A stretch of 64,000 nucleotides of DNA from CAZLFA01 sp964558665 (GCA_964558665.1 CAZLFA010000003.1:62001-126000); one strand, 5' to 3'; shown: positions 15,364 to 24,473, counted from the first letter of the stretch. Numbers and translations are program-made. The notes: generated by a model not told the origin, from the sequence alone.

Positions 15364-16668
15364 TTGATCAAAGTGGCATTTGCAACCCTGGGCTGCAAGG
15401 TGAATCAGTATGATACCGCAGCCATGGTGCAGGCAATCGGCAGTACGTCAATTGTTCCGTTTAATTCCCCGGCTGACTGTTACATCGTGAATACATGCAC
15501 CGTCACGGCGAAGACGGACTATCAGTCCCGGCAGCTGATCCGCAGAGCGATCCGCTGCAATCCGGAAGCCTGCGTAATCGTCACCGGGTGCTATGCGCAG
15601 AGAGCTCCCGATGAACTGATGGCGATTCCGGGGGTCACCGTTGTCGCAGGCAACAGTGAAAAGGATGATATAGTCCGGATAATCGGTGAGATGGTGAGAG
15701 GGCGCCGGCAGATCATGGTCGGCGATATAAAAACACATGCAGGTTTCCCGCTTCTCGATGCCGCCGATTTCCCTGGCCACACCAGGGCCTTCCTGAAAAT
15801 TCAGGACGGCTGCAATGCACGCTGCAGCTACTGCATAGTGCCTCTCGTGAGGGGACCGGCCCGCAGCCTCCCCGAAAACGAAGTGCTGAGGCGAATCGGG
15901 ATTCTTGCTGAAAAAGGATACAGGGAGATCGTCCTGACCGGTATCCACATAGGCACTTACGGACAGGATCTGTCTCCGCGTTCCAATATCGCCGCTATGA
16001 TCGAAAAAATTATACGGCAGCGAAGCATTGAACGCCTGCGGCTGAGCTCTATTGAACCGCAGGAGGTTACAGATGACCTCATTTCCCTGATAAAGGAAAA
16101 CAGGACCATCTGCCACCATCTTCATATTCCGCTTCAAAGCGGCGACGACAGAATTCTGGCGGACATGAACAGGGTTTACGATACCGGATTTTTCATGCGG
16201 CTGGCTGACAAACTGGTACAGGCCATTCCTGAACTGGCAATAGGGATAGACATCATGGCCGGTTTTCCCGGTGAGGACGAAGAGTCCTTTATCAGATCAT
16301 CTGAATTTGCAAAGTCGCTTCCGGTTGCATATTTTCATGTTTTCCCGTATTCTCAAAGGCCGGGGACGCCCGCTTCCGTCATGGCAGCCCAGGTGGGGGA
16401 ACAGGAAAAAAAGAGAAGGGCGCAGATATTGAGGGATATCGGGCTCGCGAAAAGAAATTCGTTCATGAATATGTGTCTGGGGAGTTTCCTGGACGTCCTT
16501 ATTGAAAATGCAAAAGACAAAACAACCGGCCTTATGAAGGGATTTTCCGATCACTACATGCCGGTGCTGGTTAGAAACGGGAATCGTTCACATGCTAACA
16601 AAATTGTTCGCGTTGCTGCAGAAGCTGTCAAAGACGGAAAGATCATCGGAACAGCAGCCGGCATTTGA
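15364..16668 (+). CDS. mtaB: tRNA t6A37 methylthiotransferase MtaB
   Basis: 434 residues; radical-SAM methylthiotransferase that converts t6A37 to ms2t6A37 in tRNAs reading ANN codons. The N-terminal UPF0004 domain has its three cluster cysteines at Cys11 (TLGCKVNQYD), Cys45 (NTCTVT) and Cys76 (TGCYAQ). The radical SAM CxxxCxxC is at 151-158 (CNARCSYC). The C-terminus has a TRAM-like region. The TLGCKVNQYD start is typical of MtaB rather than MiaB. The start codon is TTG, with GAGGT 8 nt upstream. Its 3' end overlaps rnc by 77 bp, an unusually long overlap that implies translational coupling. Confidence 0.93.
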   Translation: MIKVAFATLGCKVNQYDTAAMVQAIGSTSIVPFNSPADCYIVNTCTVTAKTDYQSRQLIRRAIRCNPEACVIVTGCYAQRAPDELMAIPGVTVVAGNSEKDDIVRIIGEMVRGRRQIMVGDIKTHAGFPLLDAADFPGHTRAFLKIQDGCNARCSYCIVPLVRGPARSLPENEVLRRIGILAEKGYREIVLTGIHIGTYGQDLSPRSNIAAMIEKIIRQRSIERLRLSSIEPQEVTDDLISLIKENRTICHHLHIPLQSGDDRILADMNRVYDTGFFMRLADKLVQAIPELAIGIDIMAGFPGEDEESFIRSSEFAKSLPVAYFHVFPYSQRPGTPASVMAAQVGEQEKKRRAQILRDIGLAKRNSFMNMCLGSFLDVLIENAKDKTTGLMKGFSDHYMPVLVRNGNRSHANKIVRVAAEAVKDGKIIGTAAGI

Positions 16669-17395
16669 CGGTGAGAGACATCTCCAGTTGCAGGAACTGG
16701 AAAAAAGGCTCGATTATCAGTTTAAAGACATTAATCTGCTGAACGTCGCTCTTATTCACCGCTCGTATGCCAATGAAAGAAACGCAAAGGGCGTGACCGA
16801 CAATGAACGCCTGGAGTTTCTGGGAGATGCCGTTCTTCAGTTGTGCATCAGCGATTTTCTGATGAAGAGGTATCCGGATTACGCCGAGGGGCGGCTGTCC
16901 AAACTCAGATCGTCGCTTGTCAACGAAAAGCCCCTTGCCGAACTCGCCGTAGAATTCAACATCGGCGATTACATGCTTCTGGGCAAAGGTGAAGAGAATT
17001 CCGGGGGAAGGACAAAGCAATCGCTTCTCTCCAATACCCTTGAAGCCGTCATCGCCGCCGTGTATCTGGACGGCGGCCTGGCTGAATGCGACCGCTTTAT
17101 CAAAAGGTATTTTACCCCGATGATCGACAACGGCAGCCAGAGGGTGTTATACACAGACTATAAAACAGCGCTTCAGGAAAAAAGCCAGAAGCTGTACAAA
17201 GAAACTCCTGCATATTCGCTTGTCGAGGAATCCGGGCCGGACCACGACAAGACATTCAGCGTGGAGATGACGCTCGCCGGATCAATTAAAACCACCGGCA
17301 GCGGCAAGAATAAAAAGGTGGCTGAGCAGGAAGCGGCCAGGAAAGCGCTGGAGTTGATTCATGATATGGAAAAGAACCTTCCGGAATCAGATTGA
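16592..17395 (+). CDS. rnc: Ribonuclease III
   Basis: 267 residues; double-strand-specific endoribonuclease for rRNA and mRNA processing. The catalytic signature NERLEFLGDA is at 71-80, followed by the second acidic patch around LEAVIAAVYLDGG (about 148-160). A dsRNA-binding domain is at about 190-262, with KTTGSGKNKKVAEQEAARKAL. The first ~30 residues are an extra, poorly conserved extension lying within the mtaB overlap. Family members often begin near LQELEKRLDY, so a later start would remove most of the overlap, but no good ribosome-binding site favours one. Upstream mtaB and downstream elp3-like gene are co-oriented. Confidence 0.95.
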   Translation: MLTKLFALLQKLSKTERSSEQQPAFDGERHLQLQELEKRLDYQFKDINLLNVALIHRSYANERNAKGVTDNERLEFLGDAVLQLCISDFLMKRYPDYAEGRLSKLRSSLVNEKPLAELAVEFNIGDYMLLGKGEENSGGRTKQSLLSNTLEAVIAAVYLDGGLAECDRFIKRYFTPMIDNGSQRVLYTDYKTALQEKSQKLYKETPAYSLVEESGPDHDKTFSVEMTLAGSIKTTGSGKNKKVAEQEAARKALELIHDMEKNLPESD

Positions 17396-17425
17396 CGCTG
17401 AAATGACATATTCGTTATCCCGCCT

Positions 17426-18439
17426 ATGATTATCCCCTTTTTTATAAACAACCGCGGCTGTCCTCACCGCTGCATCTTCTGCAACGAGAGAATGATCGCC
17501 GGAGACCGCCCCGAAGAAATTACAGCTTCATATATCTCCGAAACGGTAAATCTGTTTCTGCGCAAAGCCGGGAATAAAAATAATATCCAGATAGCCTTTT
17601 ACGGCGGGAATTTCACCGGTATGGACCGGTCCGCGCAGGAGAGTTTCTTAAGCTATACAGCGCCGTTCATTGAAAACGGCAGTGTGGCTTCCCTGCGTAT
17701 ATCGACAAGACCGGACGCCATCGACGAGGAAAGACTCGACCTCCTTCAGGCATCCGGCGTCAGGTCGGTGGAGATCGGCATCCAGTCAATGGACGATGAA
17801 GTCCTTGAGCGAGCAAAGAGAGGACATACCGCCGCCGATGTAATCAGGGCGGTTGCCATGCTCAAGGAAAGAGGTTTTGAGACAGGCGTCCATCTGATGG
17901 CCGGTCTGCCGGGGGACAATGAGGAGCGATTCAAACGCACGGTGGAGAAGGTTATCGCACTTGCGCCGGCGTCGGTCAGAATCCATCCCGTCATTGTCTT
18001 TCGCGATACGGAACTGGCGGAAATGTTCACAGCCGGGGAATATAAACCGCTGAGCATCGATGAAGCTGTCTGCCTCTGCAAGGAGCCAGTAAAGAAGTTC
18101 CAGGCGGCGGGGATACCGGTGATCCGCCTCGGCCTGCAGACAACTGCCGAGATGGAGCAACCGGGCAGCATCCTGGCCGGGCCTTTTCATCCGGCGTTCG
18201 GCGCGCTGGTCTATGAATCGATATTTGCAGACATGGCACTCTCACTTCTGTCGGAGAAAAAGATACTGGGCACAAAGATCGGTTTCAGAATCTCTCCGCA
18301 GGATGTCTCGCATCTGCGGGGGCACCGTAACAGAAACCTGAAGTCAATTATGAAGCGCTTCGGGCTCGATGACATCACCGTCATATCCGATCCGCAGCAG
18401 ACACGGGGAGAAATTGCCCTCCTGGAAAACGACGGATGA
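17426..18439 (+). CDS. Elp3-like radical SAM protein
   Basis: 337 residues. The radical SAM cluster motif CPHRCIFC spans residues 12-19, followed by AFYGGNFTGM and GVRSVEIGIQSMDDEVL, which match the Elp3/HemN-type core. It lacks the C-terminal acetyltransferase domain of true Elp3, so it is a stand-alone radical SAM protein of the COG1243-like group. It follows rnc by 30 bp in the same orientation, suggesting one transcript with mtaB and rnc. A tRNA- or translation-related role is plausible from context but not shown. Confidence 0.85.
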   Translation: MIIPFFINNRGCPHRCIFCNERMIAGDRPEEITASYISETVNLFLRKAGNKNNIQIAFYGGNFTGMDRSAQESFLSYTAPFIENGSVASLRISTRPDAIDEERLDLLQASGVRSVEIGIQSMDDEVLERAKRGHTAADVIRAVAMLKERGFETGVHLMAGLPGDNEERFKRTVEKVIALAPASVRIHPVIVFRDTELAEMFTAGEYKPLSIDEAVCLCKEPVKKFQAAGIPVIRLGLQTTAEMEQPGSILAGPFHPAFGALVYESIFADMALSLLSEKKILGTKIGFRISPQDVSHLRGHRNRNLKSIMKRFGLDDITVISDPQQTRGEIALLENDG

Positions 18440-18471
18440 TCTCTCAAGGCAGGATCTGAGATAAAAGCAAA

Positions 18472-19101
18472 TCAGATAAGCCCTGACTGCACGGCATATC
18501 TTACAAGGTCGGCAACGGAATGCAAGCCAAGCTTTTCCATAATATTAGTGCGATGGCTGGCAACCGTCTTTATGCTGATGCATAACTCTCCGGCAATGTC
18601 TCTATTTTTCTGTCCCAATGCAATTTGACGAAGGATCTCCTTTTCTCTTGCTGTAAGAAGAAGGAGTTTATCGGCTTTGTCTCCATGATTATCACAAAGA
18701 AGTTTTTCTGAGATGTCCGTGCTGATAAATTTCTTACCTGCCTTTACTGTTTCGACCGCATAGATGAGATCCCTGAAGGTGTTGTCTTTCAGAAGATAGC
18801 CGGCGGCACCTAGTTTTATGGCCCGGCTGGCTAGGGCAGCGCTATTGTGCATTGTAAGCAGGATAATTTTCGTATTTATTCCATCATGTTCCCGTAACTT
18901 TTCGATGATCTGCAAGCCGTCCATGCCAGGCATGGAGATATCGATCACCGCCACGTCGGGTTTTTCGTTTTTAATTAATTGAAAGGTACTTTCCCCATCT
19001 CCGGCATCTCCGATTACTCTTATATGACATGCAGATGCCAGCATCCGGAGCAGTCCTTCCCGAAATATCTTGTGATCATCTGCGACAATCAAGCTTATCA
19101 T
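18472..19101 (-). CDS. NarL/FixJ-family response regulator
   Basis: 209 residues. The receiver domain (1-120) has the acidic pair at D8-D9, phosphoacceptor Asp54 in VAVIDISMPGMDG and Lys in YLLKDN. The LuxR-type HTH (about 145-205) reads LTAREKEILRQIALGQKNRD then SIKTVASHRTNIMEKL. Its start overlaps the kinase stop by 4 bp, so kinase and regulator form a coupled two-component pair. The target genes are unknown; the divergent secreted/outer-membrane module starting at 21278 is the nearest candidate, with a palindrome in its upstream region. Confidence 0.93.
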   Translation of the reverse strand: MISLIVADDHKIFREGLLRMLASACHIRVIGDAGDGESTFQLIKNEKPDVAVIDISMPGMDGLQIIEKLREHDGINTKIILLTMHNSAALASRAIKLGAAGYLLKDNTFRDLIYAVETVKAGKKFISTDISEKLLCDNHGDKADKLLLLTAREKEILRQIALGQKNRDIAGELCISIKTVASHRTNIMEKLGLHSVADLVRYAVQSGLI

Positions 19102-20927
19102 TGCAAAGGTACCTCAACAATAACGGATGTTCCCATCCCCGGTGCCGTCCTAATTTCCAATGCACCCCCCAGGAGCACCGCCCTCTCCCGCATAATGGAC
19201 AACCCCAGTCCTTTTGAAGATTCCTGTATCCGGGCCGCGTCAAAACCCTTTCCATTGTCGATAATTTCTATGACCAGTGCCTCGTTCCGCATCGTGAGAT
19301 TCACATGTACCATTGTGGCTGATGCATGCTTCAAAATGTTCATCATGCCTTCCCGATAGATGCGATAGGCATTGTACTTGGTTTGTGACGGAAGCTCTCC
19401 GATGTCCGCTGCACTGACGGCAATCCTGATCCCGGAAGTTTGTTCCAGACGTTTCCCATCATCCACGATCGTCTCTGACAGGTCAAGCCTGTTAAATGAT
19501 GATGGTCGCAATGAAGTTGATATATTCCTTACGTCATTGATAGTTATTCCTATTGCCTCTCTAAACTCCAATATCGTCTCCTGTTTGATCGCACCGCAAT
19601 TTTCTATGCTTGCTTCCATCATATCCAGATTCAGTTTGATAGCCTGCAGAGATTGTCCGATGCCATCGTGCAACTCCCGGGCAAGTCGCTCTCGTTCCTG
19701 TTCCTGAGTGATGAGGACTTTCTCTGTCAATTCTATTTGATCTCTGCGTATGCGTGCAAACAGCTTTATCATGGCGTAAATCTGCAAGTACATAAAAACA
19801 GGACCGCCAAGTATCCAAAGGAATTCTTCGTAGAGACGGAATGGATGGAAGTGAAATAATGCTTTAGAGGCAAAGAGGATGCCGGATAAGGCGATGCAGC
19901 AATTACTCATGAGAATGATGCCTGCCTCATATTTTTTCTCGACAAAGTTTTGAACAGATATATTGAGAACCCAGGCGCCGGAAACAGCAACTCCGAAAAG
20001 CCAGGCATACGGCAGCAATGAGAGGTAATGTCCGCTGAAGAGAAAAAGAATCAGCAGGGAAGACATAACAGCAACCGTCGTAAAAATCTTTGTAAATAAA
20101 GTGAGGGGGTTATTCTGGAGCAAAAGGATTGTTGCAGGTATAAGGCCGATGCACGCGAAATATAACTGCTGAGTAAACGGCGTTTTCCAGCTGGTGGTGC
20201 AGAATAACAGGCTGTCTATGGTGTATACGACCAGATAGAGGAACATAAAGATGCCGAAAAAGCACATCCGATAGGGTAATGTTCCGGAAATGACATTCAT
20301 TATCAGAACCATGATATTCAGGATCAGTATGACGAAGATAACCGTCTCGATCGAAGTCTGCCGGGATTCGAGATTCAGTTTCTCAATAAGCAGCGTTATA
20401 TAGTTGCCGATTCTGATTCCTTCCGCGAAATCCTCCCGGTCCGGATACATGGACATGACCCGTACAGCTAGAATGTTATCCTTTCCCGGCCGGATAAGTT
20501 CAGATGGAATCCGGTATAGCCGTTCCACCTTGGCGGCACTGACAACCTTGTCACCAATAACTCCCTCGCCGCCGATCTTCACTCCGTTAAGATACACCTC
20601 ATCTGCGCCGCTGATGCGTCCCAGCAGAATCGCCGGATCAGTCCATGCAGACGACACGGGCAATGAAAAATGAATTCTATACCATCCGGTACTGCGTGCC
20701 TTCAGGAATGAATCCGGCCAACGCTTCACCGAACTCTGCAAACCCCAAAGTCGATCATTATACGCAGGCGAGTGCCATGCAGAATTGTCGCCGAAAGAAA
20801 AGAGAACAGTTCCCGAAATCGGCACATAGTCGGCGGGCTTCTCGCACAGTGCTTCACCGGAAATGATATACTGGAAAAACAAGATCATACAGGCGCAGAG
20901 AATACGATGACGAAACAGAAGATGCAT
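19098..20927 (-). CDS. Membrane sensor histidine kinase (HisKA_3 type) with periplasmic jelly-roll-like sensor domain
   Basis: 609 residues from the ATG at 20927; an upstream TTG at 20936 is also in frame. An N-terminal signal/membrane anchor is followed by a periplasmic beta-rich domain (about 35-180) with the pattern WYRIHFSLP then ADEVYLNGVKIG. That pattern is typical of galactose-binding-like jelly-roll domains in glycoside hydrolases and 7TM-DISM sensors. Seven or so membrane helices follow (about 195-390). The DHp domain has the phosphoacceptor His near residue 420 in LARELHDGIGQSLQAI, and the HATPase spans about 515-605 (GKGF, GLGLSIMRERA). Coupled to the NarL-type regulator. The beta-sandwich suggests a carbohydrate or polymer ligand; this is inference. 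Confidence 0.9.
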   Translation of the reverse strand: MHLLFRHRILCACMILFFQYIISGEALCEKPADYVPISGTVLFSFGDNSAWHSPAYNDRLWGLQSSVKRWPDSFLKARSTGWYRIHFSLPVSSAWTDPAILLGRISGADEVYLNGVKIGGEGVIGDKVVSAAKVERLYRIPSELIRPGKDNILAVRVMSMYPDREDFAEGIRIGNYITLLIEKLNLESRQTSIETVIFVILILNIMVLIMNVISGTLPYRMCFFGIFMFLYLVVYTIDSLLFCTTSWKTPFTQQLYFACIGLIPATILLLQNNPLTLFTKIFTTVAVMSSLLILFLFSGHYLSLLPYAWLFGVAVSGAWVLNISVQNFVEKKYEAGIILMSNCCIALSGILFASKALFHFHPFRLYEEFLWILGGPVFMYLQIYAMIKLFARIRRDQIELTEKVLITQEQERERLARELHDGIGQSLQAIKLNLDMMEASIENCGAIKQETILEFREAIGITINDVRNISTSLRPSSFNRLDLSETIVDDGKRLEQTSGIRIAVSAADIGELPSQTKYNAYRIYREGMMNILKHASATMVHVNLTMRNEALVIEIIDNGKGFDAARIQESSKGLGLSIMRERAVLLGGALEIRTAPGMGTSVIVEVPLQ

Positions 20928-21136
20928 CAGGACCAAACCTTTTTAGAAGTGGTTTATCCATTAAGTATATTTTGACTATTTGTCAACCTATTCATGGAGA
21001 TATAAGAATGAAAACCATTAGCCGTACATTGAAATAACGCTGAAAAAGCTGCCTTGGCGGAATGATGCTTTTTAATAAATATATGCCTCATAACATTTGT
21101 ACCCGGTGAATTAAACAAAGTATCGCATGCCTTTCC

Positions 21137-21154
21137 ATAGGGTATTCACCCTAT
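21137..21154. promoter_or_regulatory. Inverted repeat upstream of module copy 1 (candidate operator)
   Basis: ATAGGGT-ATTC-ACCCTAT, a 7-bp perfect inverted repeat in the 350-bp divergent region between the kinase gene and the secreted coiled-coil gene, about 22 bp upstream of the promoter-like element at 21176. Its geometry suits a NarL-type dimer site. The rest of this interval shows no gene. Confidence 0.4.
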
Positions 21155-21175
21155 AAATATCAGACCTGCGCTCGA

Positions 21176-21204
21176 TTGACGGCAGTGAGAAACCCGTATT
21201 ATCT
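21176..21204 (+). promoter_or_regulatory. Promoter-like element shared with the second module copy
   Basis: TTGACG, 17 bp, TTATCT. The interior GTGAGAAACCCGTATTATC (21185-21203) matches the sequence at 39741-39761 upstream of the paralogous gene almost base for base. The start codon is 74 bp downstream. Confidence 0.5.
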
Positions 21205-21277
21205 GGAATCGATCAAATCATTGAATATATAATATTCTTAAACAGATAATTACCAACAATAGATAATGGGGGTAACG

Positions 21278-22171
21278 ATGAAAGCTGTCAGGATAATATC
21301 GGTTTTATTGTTTTTATGTTCGGCGGCGGCAAATGGTGCTTATGCGGCCAGCGTGTGCGTGTGTTCCGGTACAGGAAACTACTGTGAAGATACCGTTACC
21401 GGCAAGGTCACTTTCCCTTGCCCCTCCTGCGACGCTGCCTGCGGAGGATCCGGCAACACCATTTCCGCAGGTTCCTCCAGTGCCGCTACGCGGCCTTTAG
21501 ATACCCAGGGCTTGAAATACAACTTTATTCCCCAGAACGAGAGAGGTTTCCCTGAATATTTTAATATTCCATTCCAGAACAATGAAGAGCTGAAAAAGAA
21601 ATTCCGTGAAGCCCAGGAAGAGAGGCTTCGTGTTCTTTTGGCTCTGCTCAAGGCACAGCAGCAAGCAAAAGAGGAGGGCTGGGATGAAGCGGAATTAAGG
21701 GAATTGAAAGACATGATAAAAGATGCAGAAGCCAAGGCGAAGCAGTCATTTGATGACTGGAAAAAAGACCAGGAAAAAGAAAGACAGCAACGCGAAGCGA
21801 TGGAGCAAATGCAAAAGAAACAGGAGGCATTACAAGCCGCATACCTCAAAAAGGAACAAGAAGAGAAAAAAGCCAGAGAGGAAGAGGAATTTGAGCGAAG
21901 AGAGAAGGAGCGGCTTGAGAGAAGTCAGCGGGAGGCAAAGGAGAAACGTGAGGCAATTAAGCAGAAGGCAGAATTGTTGAAAAAGACCGGAGAAACAGAG
22001 AAAGAATATTGGGATCGGAAAACAAGAGAGCATGCGGCTGCTAACCAAAAGGCAAAAGAGGAAATGCTGAAGGGACTCATGGAACGTGCAAAAAATTACC
22101 AGGCGCAAGACAAGAATCTATCGTCCAAAGACGCCCTTAATAAGGCATTAAAAGATATCAATCAGGAATGA
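21278..22171 (+). CDS. Secreted six-cysteine coiled-coil protein (module copy 1)
   Basis: 297 residues from the ATG at 21278, which follows GGGGGTAAC; the upstream in-frame ATG at 21266 lacks a ribosome-binding site. A signal peptide is cut after about residue 23 (AYA). A short Cys-rich head has Cys 27, 29, 36, 48, 51 and 55, then a Gly/Ser linker. From about residue 95 to the end it is highly charged Lys/Glu/Gln/Arg sequence with a heptad character, predicted as a long coiled coil. The paralogue at 39798 has the same Cys pattern and layout. It is followed 46 bp later by a TPR/beta-barrel gene, so the pair is probably an operon. I know no named family for it. The head could bind a metal or form disulfides. 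Confidence 0.8.
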   Translation: MKAVRIISVLLFLCSAAANGAYAASVCVCSGTGNYCEDTVTGKVTFPCPSCDAACGGSGNTISAGSSSAATRPLDTQGLKYNFIPQNERGFPEYFNIPFQNNEELKKKFREAQEERLRVLLALLKAQQQAKEEGWDEAELRELKDMIKDAEAKAKQSFDDWKKDQEKERQQREAMEQMQKKQEALQAAYLKKEQEEKKAREEEEFERREKERLERSQREAKEKREAIKQKAELLKKTGETEKEYWDRKTREHAAANQKAKEEMLKGLMERAKNYQAQDKNLSSKDALNKALKDINQE

Positions 22172-22216
22172 TGATTACAAAGCAATCGAAGATTTCTTAT
22201 AAGGAGTGAGAGAGAA

Positions 22217-23734
22217 ATGAAATACAGGATGCTGATCTTTACAATGTTGATTCTCTGCATTTCCATCGTTGATGCATACGCCGAATTTTCCGCACAGGAC
22301 CTGCTGGAGGTTGCCGATGATGCTTACAAAGCCCGGGAATACGGCAAATCCGCTACCTGCTACCAACTGATGCTTGTTCCCCTGGAAAAAGACAAAAGCC
22401 GGAACGCAGAGACCATATCCTACGTGCGTTATCGCCTGGGACGCGCCCAGATTATGCAGGGCAGCCCGGACAAGGCCGTTGGCAATATAAAGGACTTCTA
22501 TCAGAGGCATCCCGGCAATCCTTATGTAGTGCGCAATTACGCCCTGGCTCTTTATTATGACAAACAATACAGCCAGTCCATCCCTGTCTTCGAAAAGGCG
22601 GCTGCCCTGAAAAAGGAGTTTAAGCCTGAGGCGCTTTGCTATATCGGGTCGGCTAAGCTGGCATCCGGAAATATCGATGAAGGCAGAAAGGATCTGATAA
22701 AAGTCGGAGAGCTATCCCCTCAGTCAAACGAGGCAAAGATCGCGGGGGAAATGCTGGCCATGATGGAAAAGACGCTTAAGGAAGTGGCGGGAATGGACAA
22801 ACAGGCAGCGGTGACTGCCGTTCCCGGTCGTCCGACGAAAGAAAAACCCTGGGCCGTCTCTCTGACCATGGGTTTGGAATACGACACCAACGTGGGGCTT
22901 ATCCCTTCCGAACAGACCCGTCCCTCAGACATATCTTCGACTAATGACTGGCGGGCTGTGTACAGCCTGGCCGGCGTCTATGAGTTCATCAATACGGGAA
23001 AACACTTTGCCGGCATGAACCTTGGTGTTTATGGTACCAATCAATTCAGAGACAGTATGTTCGACGTGGAAAGCGGGGTTGCCAGTTTCTATTACAAGAC
23101 TAACCTGACTGATACCCTCCAGTTCCGCATCAGCCCCTTTGCCTCCAAAACATGGCTGACCGGCGCTCCTCATAACTGGTCTTACGGAACATCGACGGGG
23201 GTTTCGTACCAGCCTGTTCAATGGACATGGACGGACCTGAACGGCAGCTTCTCCAAGGTGGAATTTACGGATAACCCGGAGTATCCGCAGGAGAACCGCA
23301 ACAGCAAGAACTACAATGCCGCGATGAAACAGAACTTCCGCTTCGATTCGCTTCTGCTCAATAAAATGGTTACCTATTTCGGTGCCTGGGTTTTTTGTGG
23401 AAGGTCCAATTCGGAAGGAGCTTCATATTCCAACAACAACTGGGGAATGGGCGTCCAGACCCAGCAGGAATTCCCCTGGGATTTTACCATCCTCCTGAGT
23501 TACGGTTACGGGAGGTATGCCTACGAGAATGCAAACATAAGGAGCACCACGAACGACAAGCGGGACGACTCCAACCACACGGTTTCTGCCAACATATTCA
23601 AGAAACTCCCCATGATTCTCAAGAACCTTTCCGCCTATGCAGGCTGGCGCTGGTACAAGAACGACTCGAATATTCCGAGGTACTATTCCTACAGTTCCGG
23701 CACCTATTCCATGGGCGTTGTCCTCGATTTTTAA
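22217..23734 (+). CDS. TPR-containing outer-membrane beta-barrel protein (module copy 1)
   Basis: 505 residues. A signal peptide (cut after AYA, about residue 22) is followed by a helical TPR region (about 25-190; e.g. GKSATCYQLML, PYVVRNYALALYYDKQYSQSIPVFEKA). After a GRPTKEKPW linker comes an amphipathic beta-rich domain (about 210-505) with the onset LEYDTNV and a C-terminal aromatic ending VVLDF, as needed for BAM-dependent insertion. TPR plus ~14-16 strands recalls Slam (DUF560) and PgaA-like secretion proteins, but I cannot assign it to either. AGGAGTGAGAGAG precedes the ATG. The paralogue at 40531 is closely similar through the whole barrel. It probably secretes, anchors or assembles the coiled-coil protein encoded just upstream. 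Confidence 0.85.
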   Translation: MKYRMLIFTMLILCISIVDAYAEFSAQDLLEVADDAYKAREYGKSATCYQLMLVPLEKDKSRNAETISYVRYRLGRAQIMQGSPDKAVGNIKDFYQRHPGNPYVVRNYALALYYDKQYSQSIPVFEKAAALKKEFKPEALCYIGSAKLASGNIDEGRKDLIKVGELSPQSNEAKIAGEMLAMMEKTLKEVAGMDKQAAVTAVPGRPTKEKPWAVSLTMGLEYDTNVGLIPSEQTRPSDISSTNDWRAVYSLAGVYEFINTGKHFAGMNLGVYGTNQFRDSMFDVESGVASFYYKTNLTDTLQFRISPFASKTWLTGAPHNWSYGTSTGVSYQPVQWTWTDLNGSFSKVEFTDNPEYPQENRNSKNYNAAMKQNFRFDSLLLNKMVTYFGAWVFCGRSNSEGASYSNNNWGMGVQTQQEFPWDFTILLSYGYGRYAYENANIRSTTNDKRDDSNHTVSANIFKKLPMILKNLSAYAGWRWYKNDSNIPRYYSYSSGTYSMGVVLDF

Positions 23735-23864
23735 GCGTACTCAGAAGTGGAAGAGAGGAAGGAATCGGAGGCATTTTACCTTCCTTGTCATCAAGCATGT
23801 CAATATTTCGTCATTATCGAAGGCTTCATTGCGCAATAATGATCAACCACTACCCAAATACAGC

Positions 23865-23892
23865 TTGACATAAATATCAATATTGATACTAT
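23865..23892 (+). promoter_or_regulatory. hicAB promoter with overlapping palindromic operator
   Basis: A perfect -35 TTGACA (23865-23870), a 16-bp spacer and a -10 TACTAT (23887-23892). A perfect 14-bp palindrome TATCAATATTGATA (23875-23888) covers the spacer and the start of the -10, the expected place for HicB autorepression. Only 7 nt separate the -10 from the hicA ATG. Confidence 0.75.
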
Positions 23893-23899
23893 ATCAGAC

Positions 23900-24160
23900 A
23901 TGGCTAAAATCGAAGATATTCTTGCTCAGATGAAAGATAATCCTGCAGACATTCGGTTTACTAACTTGGTTAAAGTCTGTAATTATTATTTCGGTAAACC
24001 ACGACACAAGGACGGAAGTCACCATGTATACAAAACACCGTGGACAGGAGACCCGCGAATCAATATTCAAAATCATAGGGGAAAAGCCAAAGCATACCAG
24101 GTAAAGCAGGTACTGTTGGCTATTGAAAAAATGGAGGTTGAAGATGCCGCTAAAGAATGA
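23900..24160 (+). CDS. hicA: HicA-family toxin (mRNA interferase)
   Basis: 86 residues. The dsRBD-like HicA fold is indicated by VRFTNLVKVCNYYFG-type sequence, with catalytic His in KDGSHHVYKTP (about residues 37-47) and INIQNHRGKAKAYQVKQVL afterwards. HicA cleaves mRNA and tmRNA and is neutralised by HicB. The predicted transcription start coincides with the ATG (the -10 ends at 23892) and there is no Shine-Dalgarno sequence, so the transcript may be leaderless. It overlaps hicB by 17 bp. Confidence 0.9.
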   Translation: MAKIEDILAQMKDNPADIRFTNLVKVCNYYFGKPRHKDGSHHVYKTPWTGDPRINIQNHRGKAKAYQVKQVLLAIEKMEVEDAAKE

Positions 24161-24473
24161 TCGATATACATATCGCGTAACCTGGTCTGAAGACGATCGG
24201 GAATATGTGGGCCTGTGCACTGAATTCCCAAGCTTGAGCTGGCTGGGCAAAACACCTGAATCGGCATTGAAGGGTATTCGTGAAATTGTCGAAGGTGTCA
24301 TCAAGGATATGAGACAAACCGGTGAAGAGATACCCCAACCTATTGCCTGCAAAAGATACAGCGGCAAATTCATGGTGCGTGTACCTCCGGAAGTACACAG
24401 AAGTCTTGCCATTCAGGCATCGGAATCAGGCGTAAGTCTAAACAGGATTGTTGGATCGAAGTTAAGCCGATAG
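24144..24473 (+). CDS. hicB: HicB-family antitoxin
   Basis: 109 residues from the ATG at 24144, which follows GGAGGTTGAAG. The N-terminal HicB domain (about 8-60) shows TYRVTWSEDDREYVGLCTEFPSLS split as RVTWSEDDREYVG and CTEFPSLSWLG, with SALKGIREIVEGV. The C-terminal ribbon-helix-helix segment VRVPPEVHRSLAIQASESG can bind the palindromic operator at 23875. It is translated from inside hicA, with a much better ribosome-binding site than the toxin, consistent with antitoxin excess. Confidence 0.9.
   Translation: MPLKNDRYTYRVTWSEDDREYVGLCTEFPSLSWLGKTPESALKGIREIVEGVIKDMRQTGEEIPQPIACKRYSGKFMVRVPPEVHRSLAIQASESGVSLNRIVGSKLSR

Noticed and set aside
21000..21277. Riboswitch upstream of module copy 1
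   Set aside because: No known riboswitch core could be recognised; the conserved block is better explained as a promoter region.
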